Counted from the first letter of the stretch, positions 10,301 through 18,286 are shown. The stretch: 64,000 nucleotides of DNA from Flavobacterium gelatinilyticum (GCF_027111295.1 NZ_CP114287.1:186001-250000); one strand, 5' to 3'. Numbers and translations are program-made. The notes: generated by a model not told the origin, from the sequence alone.

Positions 10301-10742
10301 TCTCTGTATTAGAGTTCGTTGCCAGCGCCTTTGGTTGCTCTTTTTTATAAATGACAACATTTTTATCAACTTGTTTAAAGACGAGGTTAGTGCCTTCAAA
10401 TACATTGTTTAAAATATCACTTACACTTCGGCGTCCACGCGGGGTAGTTACTTTTGGGAAATCTTTTATGATTTGCGGCTGGTAGGCAAAAAGTAATCCC
10501 GTTCTGTTTTCTATGGTTTTAAACAGCGTCTTGATATCTTGGTTATGAAGTTCAATATCAACAGATATCGACTCCAGATTCTGGCCGCTCATTTCGGTAG
10601 CAAAGATCATATGAGTACCGCAGGTCAGTAAGAAAATGTGGAATAAACTGATTCGCATAATCATAATGGTTTTTTTTGACAGATGAAAAAAAGACGAATT
10701 TTTTTCACTGTCAAACATGGTTGTTTTACAGCGTAATTTCAT
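7353..10742 (-). CDS. SusC/RagA family TonB-dependent transporter with STN domain
   Basis: 1129 residues. After a long N-terminal signal region (core MRISLFHIFLLTCGTHMIFA) come an STN domain (about 58-135), a carboxypeptidase-regulatory-like domain (about 150-225, VLEGKIMDENSQPLPGVSV), a plug (about 235-350, including SIEILKDADATAIYGSRGANG) and a 22-strand barrel ending in TLGTQFTF. The STN domain is the part that contacts a FecR-type anti-sigma factor, and a FecR and an ECF sigma factor lie directly upstream, so ligand-dependent induction is expected. It pairs with the SusD at 5964-7340. The substrate is not visible in the sequence; oligopeptides are the favoured guess because M16 and M28 peptidases flank the locus. 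Confidence 0.95.
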   Translation of the reverse strand: MKLRCKTTMFDSEKNSSFFHLSKKTIMIMRISLFHIFLLTCGTHMIFATEMSGQNLESISVDIELHNQDIKTLFKTIENRTGLLFAYQPQIIKDFPKVTTPRGRRSVSDILNNVFEGTNLVFKQVDKNVVIYKKEQPKALATNSNTENEDADYVLEGKIMDENSQPLPGVSVLLVGGNKQGISDFDGRFYIQLPAGRHTLRFSYLGYKTQDVVVENKTSLTVKMQPDLAKLDEIVVIGYGTTTRRTSTGSVVKITAEDIEKQPVTNILQTLQGRTPGVFVTQTSGYAGSDMNISIRGRNFIAGNNLPLYIVDGVPYIGDDIKQQVQDDNVIRGAQKSTSPLNIINPNDIQSIEILKDADATAIYGSRGANGVVLITTKKGKSGKTEFTINTNSGVSEVAHMIKTLDTPAYLNMLQTALDNNGDTASNFSNGIALTDWDPNAYINWQKKLIGGTANFNNYSASLKGGNETTNFLLSGAYHKETTVVPGDFSYDKFSTNFNVNHSTLDDKLKIGASVIFATDNNKLPFFDITNYAISTAPNRPLYNPDGSYYWSPDYFSDINPVAALGKRVDDKGLNLITSLSLQYEIAKGFSFKTDLGYGRAQMQTKQFMPVAASNHVYNEANGYDSNFSRSYSTSTNNTNNFTVEPQLNYTTSLWKGNFTALVGGSWQNRKSEMPAYVYSSGYSSDNLIGNLATAENVTANNGSVEYKYISIFSRVNYNIENKYILNLNFRRDGSSRFGANNRFGNFGSIGAAWVFTQENFMKNIPILSFGKLRSSYGEIGSDEIGDYQYADTFDTRTYGNGNPSMTASRIANPNIKWGLTRKFEAALDLSFNNDRISFSAAYYKNTSSNQLVSYTLSPQAGFTTYTANLPAEVENKGWEFTLGTTNIRTKNFGWSTSFNISTNSNKLVSFPGIEFTSYYSQYVVGKPLGSRFLYNFTGVDANGIAQFEDANGDGRISSGFAETGRGDRKYYGPNYPKYYGGISNTISYKAFTLDFLFQFVKQEGTTLMASTGTQPGYPYGTANFQVDEFNDYLAKGNVLSSGYQNSYFNYIGSNAVITDASYIKLKNVSASYQIPLSEATKKYLQSVRLSLQGQNIFTITSYKGLDPETQGLVLPPLRTITLGTQFTF

Positions 10743-10790
10743 AAATTTGCTTGTTTTTTAATGGTTACTGGATTAATTGTTAAAAATCTG

Positions 10791-10818
10791 AGCCATCTGG
10801 TGTAGGAGCTGGATGGCT
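10791..10818. terminator. Stem-loop between fecR and susC
   Basis: Arms AGCCATC and GATGGCT form a 7-bp stem with a 14-base loop, with T-runs on both outer sides. It lies between the anti-sigma gene and susC, so it could separate regulator transcripts from the transporter operon or attenuate readthrough. The stem is short and function is inferred only. Confidence 0.4.
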
Positions 10819-10926
10819 TTTTAATTTGGTTTTTGGTTAATTGGTTTATCGCGTTTTTAAGGTTAATATTTATTTTATAAGCTTTCTAAGTAGGAGGTTA
10901 GTCGGCTTTTCTCTCTTTTTTATGCT

Positions 10927-11967
10927 TTATTCACAGCCTTTTCCGTCTAAAATAACTGTGCCTGTTTTATCATAACGATATTCTGTTTCTATAACACTGC
11001 TGATTACTTTCAAGACATGATCTAAATCTTCTTCGTTTAAGAAACTAGCTGTGATTCGGCAATTTTTAATTTTTTCATTCGAGATTAAAATCTGCACTTT
11101 GTATTTTTGTGCTATTAAAGCAGCAGCTTCAGCCATATTTAAATCATCCAAAATCAGGTAATTACTTTTCCATTCGGTTACAATAGCGGCGCTGACATTG
11201 TTTTGTTCAAAACTTAAAGTACTTTTATTTACTTTAATCTGCTGGTTTGGAGTAATTACGCCATATACTTTTTCCAGATGTCCAACCTGAACTTTACCGC
11301 GTGCAACTGTAACTTCAATATTATCTGAAGAATTTTGAGCATTAATATTAAAAGCAGTTCCCAAGACTCTGGTCTGAATTTTACCAGTATGTACGATAAA
11401 AGGTTTTTGAGCATTGTGTTTAATATCAAAAAAAGCTTCGCCTGTTAATGTAACTTCACGAGTTTTGGAGCCAAAAGAATTCTGGTCGTATTTCAAGGTA
11501 CTGTTATCGTTTAACAGAACCGTACTGCCATCAGGAAGATGAACCAATTGTTTGCCGCTAAAGTCAATTAAGGTATTTTGCGCTGCCACAGCTGGTGCTT
11601 CTGGTGCAATGGTTGGAACCGTTTTTGTTTTAAAGAAGAATGAATTTCCTAAAGCAATTAGTAAAGCAATACTTGCTGCTGCAAAAAGCGATTGTAAAAC
11701 CACCTTTCTTCTTCGCTTTTGATTTAAATCCACCACTTTAGGTTCGTTTTGTGGTTTAGATAAAATGTAATTCAGAATATCATCACTTTGTTTTTTATCC
11801 ATTACATCTGTAACATAATCACTTCTCAGCATATCATGAATTTTTTCTTTAAGAAAATCATCATGCTTGCCTTGCTGAATGATCTCCATCATTTGCTGCT
11901 GTTCGGCATCAGATAGATTGTTCTGCAGATAGCCTTCAAATAACTCTTCGAACTTTTTTTGCTGCAT
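10927..11967 (-). CDS. FecR family anti-sigma factor
   Basis: 346 residues. The cytoplasmic N-terminal part (about 1-85) should bind the sigma factor, a single helix spans about 90-112, the FecR domain covers about 134-230 (KQLVHLPDGSTVLLNDNSTL, then a VLGTAFNI motif) and a DUF4974 domain follows to the end. In the known FecIRA scheme this protein relays the loaded state of the STN-containing receptor across the inner membrane. It lies between the ECF sigma gene and the STN-type susC, the standard order in Bacteroidota. A 27-base A-run (coding strand) ends 48 bases before its start codon. Confidence 0.94.
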   Translation of the reverse strand: MQQKKFEELFEGYLQNNLSDAEQQQMMEIIQQGKHDDFLKEKIHDMLRSDYVTDVMDKKQSDDILNYILSKPQNEPKVVDLNQKRRRKVVLQSLFAAASIALLIALGNSFFFKTKTVPTIAPEAPAVAAQNTLIDFSGKQLVHLPDGSTVLLNDNSTLKYDQNSFGSKTREVTLTGEAFFDIKHNAQKPFIVHTGKIQTRVLGTAFNINAQNSSDNIEVTVARGKVQVGHLEKVYGVITPNQQIKVNKSTLSFEQNNVSAAIVTEWKSNYLILDDLNMAEAAALIAQKYKVQILISNEKIKNCRITASFLNEEDLDHVLKVISSVIETEYRYDKTGTVILDGKGCE

Positions 11968-12015
11968 TTGTCTCGTTAATTAAATTAGTACTTGTTTGTA
12001 AATGATAGTTTGGAG

Positions 12016-12042
12016 TTTTTTTTTTTTTTTTTTTTTTTTTTT
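12016..12042. repeat. 27-base poly(T)/poly(A) tract between sigma and anti-sigma genes
   Basis: An uninterrupted run of 27 T on the plus strand, so A27 in the minus-strand leader of fecR, 48 bases upstream of its ATG. Runs of this length are prone to slippage during replication and transcription. It lies outside any reading frame, so changes would affect promoter geometry or leader length rather than protein frame. The exact count may also be inaccurate for sequencing reasons. Confidence 0.9.
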
Positions 12043-12189
12043 CAGACCCTTCTAATTTTAGGGATAAGAACATAGTAACTTATGTTCCTTTTATATAAAG
12101 ACCATTTAAAAAAGGGGAGGGAGTAGTCGAAAGTGAAAAAAAATGTAAAAAAAGAGAATTGAAGCTTTTTTGAAAGAAAAACCTTTAGT

Positions 12190-12777
12190 TTAAAACTTTA
12201 AAAATAACAGCAATGACATGAACATATTCATGTATGGAGAAATTTTAAGACGTATGAATTTTAAAGCCTGAGCCATGTGTTTTTTTACTGTCTCAGTTGA
12301 GATTCCTAAATCTTCTCCTATTTTTTGATGACTAAGACCATCTCTTTTAGCCATTTGATAGACTTTTTGCTGTTGAGGAGGTAATTGTTCTACGATTTGA
12401 TTTAAAATAGTATTGTACTGCTCATCTTTGATATTGCTGTCAGTATCAATAAAACCAGCTTCTTTTTTATCGAATTCAGTTATTTGACTCGTTTCTCGAG
12501 CTATTTTTTTAATTGAATTGAATAAATGATTTCGCGATAGGATAAAAAGATAATTTTCAAAATGAGTTACTTCAGCTAAGTTTTCTCGATTCTGCCATAT
12601 TTTTAAAAAGATATCCTGAACGGCTTCTTCTGCCTGAATTTTTGATTTTGTAATTCGTAAAGCAGTAGCGTAGACATTGTTTTTATACAGATTGTACATA
12701 CTCGTAAACGCAGGCTCGCTTCCTTGAGATAATTCAAGAAGAAGTTTTTTTTCGTCTATATTCGAATTTTGAGCCAT
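12190..12777 (-). CDS. ECF-type RNA polymerase sigma factor (FecI-like)
   Basis: 195 residues from the ATG at 12777 (MAQNSNIDEKK); an upstream TTG at 12795 would add six residues and is less likely. Region 2 is at about 20-90 (FTSMYNLYKNNVYATALRIT, EAVQDIFLKIWQNREN) and region 4 with its helix-turn-helix at about 130-185 (GLSHQKIGEDLGISTETVKKH). Such factors transcribe adjacent SusC/SusD operons when released by their FecR. The target here is most likely the susC-to-M16 operon downstream. It is divergent from the M28 peptidase gene, with 341 bases between the starts. Confidence 0.93.
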   Translation of the reverse strand: MAQNSNIDEKKLLLELSQGSEPAFTSMYNLYKNNVYATALRITKSKIQAEEAVQDIFLKIWQNRENLAEVTHFENYLFILSRNHLFNSIKKIARETSQITEFDKKEAGFIDTDSNIKDEQYNTILNQIVEQLPPQQQKVYQMAKRDGLSHQKIGEDLGISTETVKKHMAQALKFIRLKISPYMNMFMSLLLFLKF

Positions 12778-13118
12778 GTTTTTTATAACAATCAATTAAG
12801 CAATATTATTTATTTTTTTTCAAATGAAGATTATTTATCGATAACAAGCCCCGAAAAATGTTATTTTACTATTTTATCATTAAAATATTAAATAATTGTA
12901 AAAATAAATAACGCTCTTTTGCATAAGATTCAATGATGTGAATTTTTGATGTTTGCTATATTGTAGGTTAAGTCTTGTTTTAATTGAAAATTGAGCAGAA
13001 TAGAATTAAAATTTCATTCTTTTTTGAAGTATATTTAGAAAAAATATAGATTTGTCTTTTTTTTAGACCCATCTTTTTTTATCAGAAAATTATTCAATCT
13101 TTAATTTGATTTTTAATT
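12778..13118. other. Intergenic region between divergent sigma factor and M28 peptidase genes
   Basis: About 340 bases, very AT-rich, with no open frame worth calling. The only clear element is the plus-strand promoter at 13024-13054. No convincing TAnnTTTG box was found for the sigma factor gene on the minus strand. Confidence 0.6.
13024..13054 (+). promoter_or_regulatory. Predicted promoter of the M28 peptidase gene
   Basis: TTG at 13024-13026, 20 bases, then TAGATTTG at 13047-13054, which fits the Bacteroidota housekeeping consensus TTG-N17-23-TAnnTTTG. It is 64 bases ahead of the ATG. This suggests the peptidase is transcribed by the primary sigma factor rather than the adjacent ECF factor. 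Confidence 0.6.
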
Positions 13119-14591
13119 ATGAAAAAAAAGTTGTTTTTAATACTCAGCTTAAGTTGTAGTATTGTTTTTTCGCAAACAATCAAAAAACCTTTGGTTAGTG
13201 CGATTACTTTAAAAGATCTTAAAACAGATATGTACCAAATGGCTGGCGATCATTTTAATGGGCGTGAAGCTGGTACATTAGACGAATTAAAAGTATCGGT
13301 ATGGCTGGCAGAAAAAGCCAGAGAAGCTGGAATGTCACCGGCAGGAGACGACGGTACTTTTTTTCAGTTTTTTGATTTATACAGACATCAGGTTACCAGC
13401 AATTCTAAATTTAAAATCGGACAGAAAGAGTTTAAACTATGGAAGGATGTTCTGGTGGCTGAAACGACAAACAATAAGGTCGATGCGCCTCTGCTTTTCT
13501 TGGGGGATGCTTCGGCAGAAGAAATCAGGAAAATTGATGTAAAAGGAAAAGCCGTTGTTGTAATAGCTTCTAAAGAGGGTATTTTAGATAATATTTCGCT
13601 TTTCGAAAGACGTTATCCGGGATTTGTCAAACAAAAATATTATGAAGATTTAGCTTATAGAGGTGCGGCAGCGCTTATTATTGTTGCCGATGAATTGGGA
13701 GAAAAAAGCTGGTCTCAGGTTGAACCTCAAATGAAACGAGGCGTTTATGGCATTGAAGGATATCGCGACAAAATGCCTGTTCCGCCTAGAATGCCTGCTT
13801 TTTGGGTTCATAATGATCAACTGGAATTCTTAAAAAACACAAAAGAACGTCTAGTGGCCGAAGTAGTTTCAGAAACTTATAAATATCCATCCGTAAATGT
13901 TGTTGGAAAAGTGGAAGGAACAGATCCTAAATTAAAAAATGAATATGTGCTTTTCAGCGGACATCAAGATCATGATGGCGTAAGACAGAAATATGGACAA
14001 GATTCAATCTACAATGGAGCAGATGATAATGCAAGTACTTGTGTAGCCATGCTGGCTATTGCGAGGGCTTATAAAAAACAACCTGCAAAAAGAGCTGCAT
14101 TATTTGTATTTCATGGTTCAGAAGAACGAGGATTGTTAGGTTCCAGCTGGTATGCTTCACATACAACAGTGCCTGAAAAAGACATCATTGCCGTTTTGAA
14201 CGGCGATATGATAGGAAGAAATGACATTAATCAAGCTGCACTTTTGGGTTCAAGTGATCCGCATCAAAATTCTCCTGATCTTGTGGCTGCCGCTAAAAAA
14301 GCCAATGACGAAGGACCAAAATTCGAGCTCGATAAACAATGGGACAGACCAGAACATCCTGAATTTTTCTATTTTAGATCAGATCATTTGCCTTATGCTC
14401 AAAGAAATATTCCTTCAGTTTTTTTTACAAGTGTGCTGCACAGTCAATATCATACTCCGATGGATGAATCGGAAAATATTGATTTTGCAAAACTGCATAA
14501 AATGACAGATTGGATGTATAGAACAGGTTGGATTTTATCTAATCTTAATCTAAGACCAAGAATTTCGGTTATAAGTAAAGTAAAGCAATAA
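13119..14591 (+). CDS. Secreted M28 family zinc aminopeptidase
   Basis: 490 residues with a signal peptide ending at about 18 (SIVFSQ). The dizinc M28 ligands can be followed: GHQDHDG (about 281), GADDNAS (about 300), HGSEERG (about 332, with the catalytic Glu pair), NGDMIG (about 361) and QYHTPMDE (about 444). A PA-like insert lies at about 130-230. M28 enzymes remove N-terminal amino acids from peptides. It stands alone on the plus strand with its own promoter, divergent from the ECF sigma gene, and together with the M16 enzyme points to peptide use by this locus. Confidence 0.93.
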   Translation: MKKKLFLILSLSCSIVFSQTIKKPLVSAITLKDLKTDMYQMAGDHFNGREAGTLDELKVSVWLAEKAREAGMSPAGDDGTFFQFFDLYRHQVTSNSKFKIGQKEFKLWKDVLVAETTNNKVDAPLLFLGDASAEEIRKIDVKGKAVVVIASKEGILDNISLFERRYPGFVKQKYYEDLAYRGAAALIIVADELGEKSWSQVEPQMKRGVYGIEGYRDKMPVPPRMPAFWVHNDQLEFLKNTKERLVAEVVSETYKYPSVNVVGKVEGTDPKLKNEYVLFSGHQDHDGVRQKYGQDSIYNGADDNASTCVAMLAIARAYKKQPAKRAALFVFHGSEERGLLGSSWYASHTTVPEKDIIAVLNGDMIGRNDINQAALLGSSDPHQNSPDLVAAAKKANDEGPKFELDKQWDRPEHPEFFYFRSDHLPYAQRNIPSVFFTSVLHSQYHTPMDESENIDFAKLHKMTDWMYRTGWILSNLNLRPRISVISKVKQ

Positions 14592-14616
14592 AAGAAATAT
14601 AAAATAAAAACTTTAT

Positions 14617-14640
14617 CAAAAGCATCTTCGGATGCTTTTG
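14617..14640 (+). terminator. Terminator-like hairpin after the M28 peptidase gene
   Basis: A perfect 10-bp stem (CAAAAGCATC / GATGCTTTTG) closed by the stable tetraloop TTCG. No long T-run follows, but the 3' arm ends in T4. It lies 25 bases after the stop codon. Confidence 0.65.
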
Positions 14641-14785
14641 AACTCTTATCTCGGATTTACAAATAAATCTATTTGATTTTCGGAATTTTTAGCTTTTTGG
14701 GTGAGAAAAAGTATAAAGCCAATACTTATTGATTGCTGTTCCAAGGTGTTAAAAATTGGTTTATTTTAAAAAGGCTTTTGACGTT

Positions 14786-14816
14786 TTGCTGTTAAGAAAT
14801 TATAAGATTATATTTG
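14786..14816 (+). promoter_or_regulatory. Predicted promoter of the TonB-dependent receptor gene
   Basis: TTG at 14786-14788, 20 bases, then TATATTTG at 14809-14816, a very good match to the Flavobacterium consensus. It is 35 bases ahead of the ATG at 14852. No Fur-like palindrome was recognised around it. Confidence 0.7.
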
Positions 14817-14851
14817 CGCATAATTAATCTAAATAAAAATAATTGCAACAA

Positions 14852-17185
14852 ATGTTTCTTAAAAGCCATATGAATTTAAAATTCCCATCCTTTTTAACTG
14901 TTTTATTTTTTTTAACCCTTAATTTAAATGCGCAATCGCTTCGTTTAAAGATTGAAAATGAATCAAAAAGTGCTATTGTAAATGCCTCGATTTCCTCCGG
15001 TAATAAAACTATTGGAACAACAAATGCCTCAGGTGAGGTTTCTATTTTAATTAACGCCATACGAAACAATACGGTTTCAATTTCAGCTCCAGAATATGAA
15101 CCGCTATCTTACGTTTTTTCTGACCTTCAAGAGAAAAATACCATTTTCATTGTCTTAAAAAGTGAAAATGAACTGCAGGAGGTTGTAGTGACTGCAGGAA
15201 GAAAACAAGAAAATATTGCTACAGTTCCTTCTTCTATAACCATTATGAGCCAAAAGGAAATACAGACACAGAGTAGTATTAATACCAATTTATCTTCTAT
15301 ATTAGGAAACGTAGTGCCAGGACTTGGTACAACAACGAACAAAGCAACCAACTCAGGACAAACTTTAAGAGGACGCCAAGTTTTGGTTTTGATTGATGGA
15401 ATTCCGCAGTCGACACCTTTGATGAATGGTGCTCGTGATTTGCGTGTTGTCGATGCCAATGCAATTGAACGTATAGAGGTGATTAAAGGAGCGACTTCTA
15501 TTTATGGAAACGGTTCAGGTGGAGGTATTATCAATTACATTACAAAAAAAAGTCCGTTAGTTGATAGTTTTCACGGAATAACAACTGTTGGTGCAACTTT
15601 TAATCCAATACATAGCAAAGAAACTTTTGGTTATCGAGTTTCACAATTTTTCAACGGAAGAAAAAACAAATTCAGTTACGTTATTGGAGGAGTTTTTGAT
15701 TACACTGGACTTCAAAGAGATGCTGATGGTAAACCTTTAGGACAAACAGATGGCTTGTCTAATTCTTCCCAGTCTAATGCTTTTGTGAAATTAGGATATG
15801 ACATGGATGAGCATACCAGCTTTAATGTGGTCTATAATTTTTACAGCAGTACTCAAAATGCTAAATATATCAGTCAGGCTGGTGTATATGGGCAGACTCC
15901 TACAATTGGAGTACGAGGGACAGAACCTGGTAAAAATGCCGGAACGCCTTTCAATCATAACTTTATGTTTACTTTTTCGAAAAACAATTTATTTAATAAT
16001 ACACAATTGGATGTTTCAGCTTATTTAAATTCTTTTCAATCTATGAATCGTTATGTTGCATCGGCTACAGCTTGGTACGGTCCGGGGCAAACGATGATTA
16101 ATTCTAATAAAAACGGAACAAGAATTAATTTGAATACTCCTTTTACAGTCGCTTCAATGCCTTTGGAAGTAACCTATGGTATTGATCTCTTGAATGATGT
16201 TACGTTTCAGGATTTAGTTGATGGACGCGTTTATATTCCGAAAATGGATATGTTAAATATTGCTCCTTATGCACAGTTAAAAGTAGATGTTTTAGAAAAT
16301 TTAATTTTTAAGGGAGGATTGCGTTATGAAAATGCGACAGTTCGAGTTAAAGATTACAATACAATTGCTTCGGGACCAGGAAATCAAGGAAGTATTTTTG
16401 TAGAAGGAGGTAATATTCCTTATAACGCTACGATGTTCAATGCCGGTCTTCGTTTTAATAAATATGAAGTTTTTAATCCGTTTGTGAGTTTTTCTCAGGC
16501 ATTTGCAATAAATGAATTAGGTAGGATTTTAAGAAGTGCAGAAGAAAGCACTATTGCGAGTTTAGAAACAGACCCGATTATTACAAATAATTATGAAGCT
16601 GGTTTTTCCAGTAAGTTTTACAATTTTAATTTGACAGCTGCTTACTACATAAGTACTTCAAAACTGGGAGCTAATTTAGTAGAAGTTGATGGTCGTTTAG
16701 TTGCGCAGCGTGAACCTGAAAAGATTCAAGGGTATGAAATAACTTTAGATTATAGATTTTCTCCTAAATTAAATCTTGGAGGAAGTTATTCCTATGTTGA
16801 AGGAAAAGCAGAGTTTGATGGCGGAAGCACTGTTTACTTAAATGGATCCCGCATTGCGCCGCCTAAAGCAACTGGTTTCATTACTTATACTCCAACTTCT
16901 GATTGGTATTTGCAGCTGTCGTGGGTAAATACAGGTTGCCGTGATCGTTTTGAACCAAATGCAAATGGAAGATACAACAATAGTGAAGGGCCAATTTCGA
17001 CAGTCAATCTGCTAAATTTTGCCGGAAGTTATGCCTTTAACAAAAATTGGACATTGAACTTAGGGATTGAAAATTTATTAAATAACAGTTATTATTCCAC
17101 TTTGAGCCAATATCGCGCTGTAAATGCCGATTATGTTATGGGGAATGGTATGACAACCAGCTTAAATTTACGTTATAAATTTTAA
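14852..17185 (+). CDS. TonB-dependent receptor, siderophore type
   Basis: 777 residues from the ATG at 14852; a TTG at 14843 and an ATG at 14870 are alternatives, the latter giving the tightest signal peptide (MNLKFPSFLTVLFFLTLNLN). A small carboxypeptidase-regulatory-like domain (about 25-100) precedes the plug (about 110-225: ELQEVVVTAGRKQENIATVP, GQTLRGRQVLVLIDGIPQST) and the barrel, which ends NLRYKF. There is no STN domain and no SusD partner. Its layout is that of ferric-siderophore receptors. It is followed by the remnant of a PepSY membrane protein, a common partner of such receptors, which supports a siderophore role; the ligand is unknown. Confidence 0.88.
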   Translation: MFLKSHMNLKFPSFLTVLFFLTLNLNAQSLRLKIENESKSAIVNASISSGNKTIGTTNASGEVSILINAIRNNTVSISAPEYEPLSYVFSDLQEKNTIFIVLKSENELQEVVVTAGRKQENIATVPSSITIMSQKEIQTQSSINTNLSSILGNVVPGLGTTTNKATNSGQTLRGRQVLVLIDGIPQSTPLMNGARDLRVVDANAIERIEVIKGATSIYGNGSGGGIINYITKKSPLVDSFHGITTVGATFNPIHSKETFGYRVSQFFNGRKNKFSYVIGGVFDYTGLQRDADGKPLGQTDGLSNSSQSNAFVKLGYDMDEHTSFNVVYNFYSSTQNAKYISQAGVYGQTPTIGVRGTEPGKNAGTPFNHNFMFTFSKNNLFNNTQLDVSAYLNSFQSMNRYVASATAWYGPGQTMINSNKNGTRINLNTPFTVASMPLEVTYGIDLLNDVTFQDLVDGRVYIPKMDMLNIAPYAQLKVDVLENLIFKGGLRYENATVRVKDYNTIASGPGNQGSIFVEGGNIPYNATMFNAGLRFNKYEVFNPFVSFSQAFAINELGRILRSAEESTIASLETDPIITNNYEAGFSSKFYNFNLTAAYYISTSKLGANLVEVDGRLVAQREPEKIQGYEITLDYRFSPKLNLGGSYSYVEGKAEFDGGSTVYLNGSRIAPPKATGFITYTPTSDWYLQLSWVNTGCRDRFEPNANGRYNNSEGPISTVNLLNFAGSYAFNKNWTLNLGIENLLNNSYYSTLSQYRAVNADYVMGNGMTTSLNLRYKF

Positions 17186-17238
17186 AAAGAAATCACTCTG
17201 GAAGCTTAGGTTATATTTGAAAACCGTATTTCGAAATA

Positions 17239-17450
17239 ATGGCATAAATTAACAAAACGTTTTAAAAAATATAGGCTTATTGCACCTTTGGCCCGGACTT
17301 ACATCCGGGCTAATTGTTTTTATCGTTGCCCTAACAGGAAGTATATTGGTCGTTGAAGACGAATTAGACGCGTTCTTTAATACTGAATTTTATAAAGCAG
17401 TCAGTGTTAGTCAAAAAAACTGCTGGTTAATGGCGGTTTTTCAAATATAA
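17239..17450 (+). pseudogene. Remnant of a PepSY-associated membrane protein
   Basis: Starting from an ATG at 17239 the frame fails at once, but a neighbouring frame encodes KRFKKYRLI. After a two-base loss, the frame starting at 17283 encodes HLWPGLTSGLIVFIVALTG, then SILVVEDELDAFF, and stops at 17448. This is the typical N-terminus of PepSY-associated TM proteins, which normally exceed 350 residues. The rest is missing or unrecognisable; a short open stretch continues to about 17563. Such proteins often follow siderophore receptors, and this one follows the receptor ending at 17185. At least two frame disruptions make it a clear pseudogene. Confidence 0.75.
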
Positions 17451-17557
17451 AACATCTCTTGAATTGATCATCGAGCTGTTTCTACAGACTTTACGATTTA
17501 TTATGAATAATAATGATGGGATAAAAGTTCATCAAAATATTCAGTTAGGGATATTTT

Positions 17558-18253
17558 TTATCTAATGTATTTTACTTTATCAGTGTAACGTATTGGAGCT
17601 TGAGGATTTTCATCAGGATATCCCAAAGCAAGTGTTATGGCGATTTCATAATCTGAAGGAATATTGAATAAATGGAGCAGGTCACTATTGTTGTCAAGAT
17701 TCAAAAAAGGAACGATTCCGCCCAGCGGACAACTGCCGAGGTTATTTGCGTGCGCCGCCAGCATAATATTCTGCAGCAAAAGACCGCAGTCTAGTAAAGT
17801 AGGCAGTGTTCCTGTGCCCTTAATTGCTTTTGCAATTATAATCAGAACGGGAGCATGGTAATTTATACTATGATTTTCAGGGTCTTTTATTTCTTTTTTT
17901 TCAATCCTTAAGTAGTCAGTATGCCGCTTGGAAATTTCTGCAATTATTTTGGGATTTTGTATAACCCTCAGTTCCCATGGCTGCGAGTTTACAGCGCTTG
18001 GAGCAAAAATGCCGCACTTCAATATGGTATCGAGTACTTCTTGTGGAATATCCTGATCAGTATACTTACGGATAGATCTGCGTGTCAATATATTATCAAT
18101 GATAGAATCTTCGCTATTGCCGTCATATATTGTTGGTTTAGCCTTAGGTTCTTTGCAGGCCGATGCCAGAAACGGCAGACTGCCTAACAAGCCTAACGTT
18201 CCTAATGAGCCTAAAAAAGAAGATCTGCTAATTGTTTTTTCATCCTCTCGCAT
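17558..18253 (-). CDS. Exported nitroreductase family protein
   Basis: 231 residues. The FMN-binding nitroreductase fold begins at about 50 (ILTRRSIRKYTDQDIPQEVL, FAPSAVNSQPWELRVI) and ends with LALGYPDENPQAP near 210-222. Unusually it has an N-terminal export signal: a hydrophobic stretch at 13-30 ending LASAC, with Cys33 as a possible lipidation site (imperfect lipobox) or an AxA signal-peptidase site. Most family members are cytoplasmic NAD(P)H-dependent enzymes. It starts 33 bases after the DMT transporter gene and is probably co-transcribed with it. Substrate unknown. Confidence 0.85.
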   Translation of the reverse strand: MREDEKTISRSSFLGSLGTLGLLGSLPFLASACKEPKAKPTIYDGNSEDSIIDNILTRRSIRKYTDQDIPQEVLDTILKCGIFAPSAVNSQPWELRVIQNPKIIAEISKRHTDYLRIEKKEIKDPENHSINYHAPVLIIIAKAIKGTGTLPTLLDCGLLLQNIMLAAHANNLGSCPLGGIVPFLNLDNNSDLLHLFNIPSDYEIAITLALGYPDENPQAPIRYTDKVKYIR

Positions 18254-18286
18254 AAGGTATAATTGTTTAGATTGTAAGAAATTTTA

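Noticed and set aside
12068..12087. Small inverted repeat between sigma and fecR as a terminator
   Set aside because: The stem is 7 bp and AT-rich with no adjacent T-run on the coding strand; noted only as context for the A-run.
14221..14505. 94-codon open frame inside the M28 peptidase gene
   Set aside because: Same-strand shadow of a gene with intact catalytic motifs.
17291..17310. Hairpin GCCCGGA-CTTACA-TCCGGGC followed by T-rich sequence after the TonB receptor, as a terminator
   Set aside because: These bases encode the conserved WPGLTSG segment of the PepSY remnant, so the symmetry is more likely a by-product of coding sequence.
17558..18253. Twin-arginine signal on the nitroreductase
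   Set aside because: The N-terminus has ISRSSF with a single Arg, so it does not fit the Tat motif.
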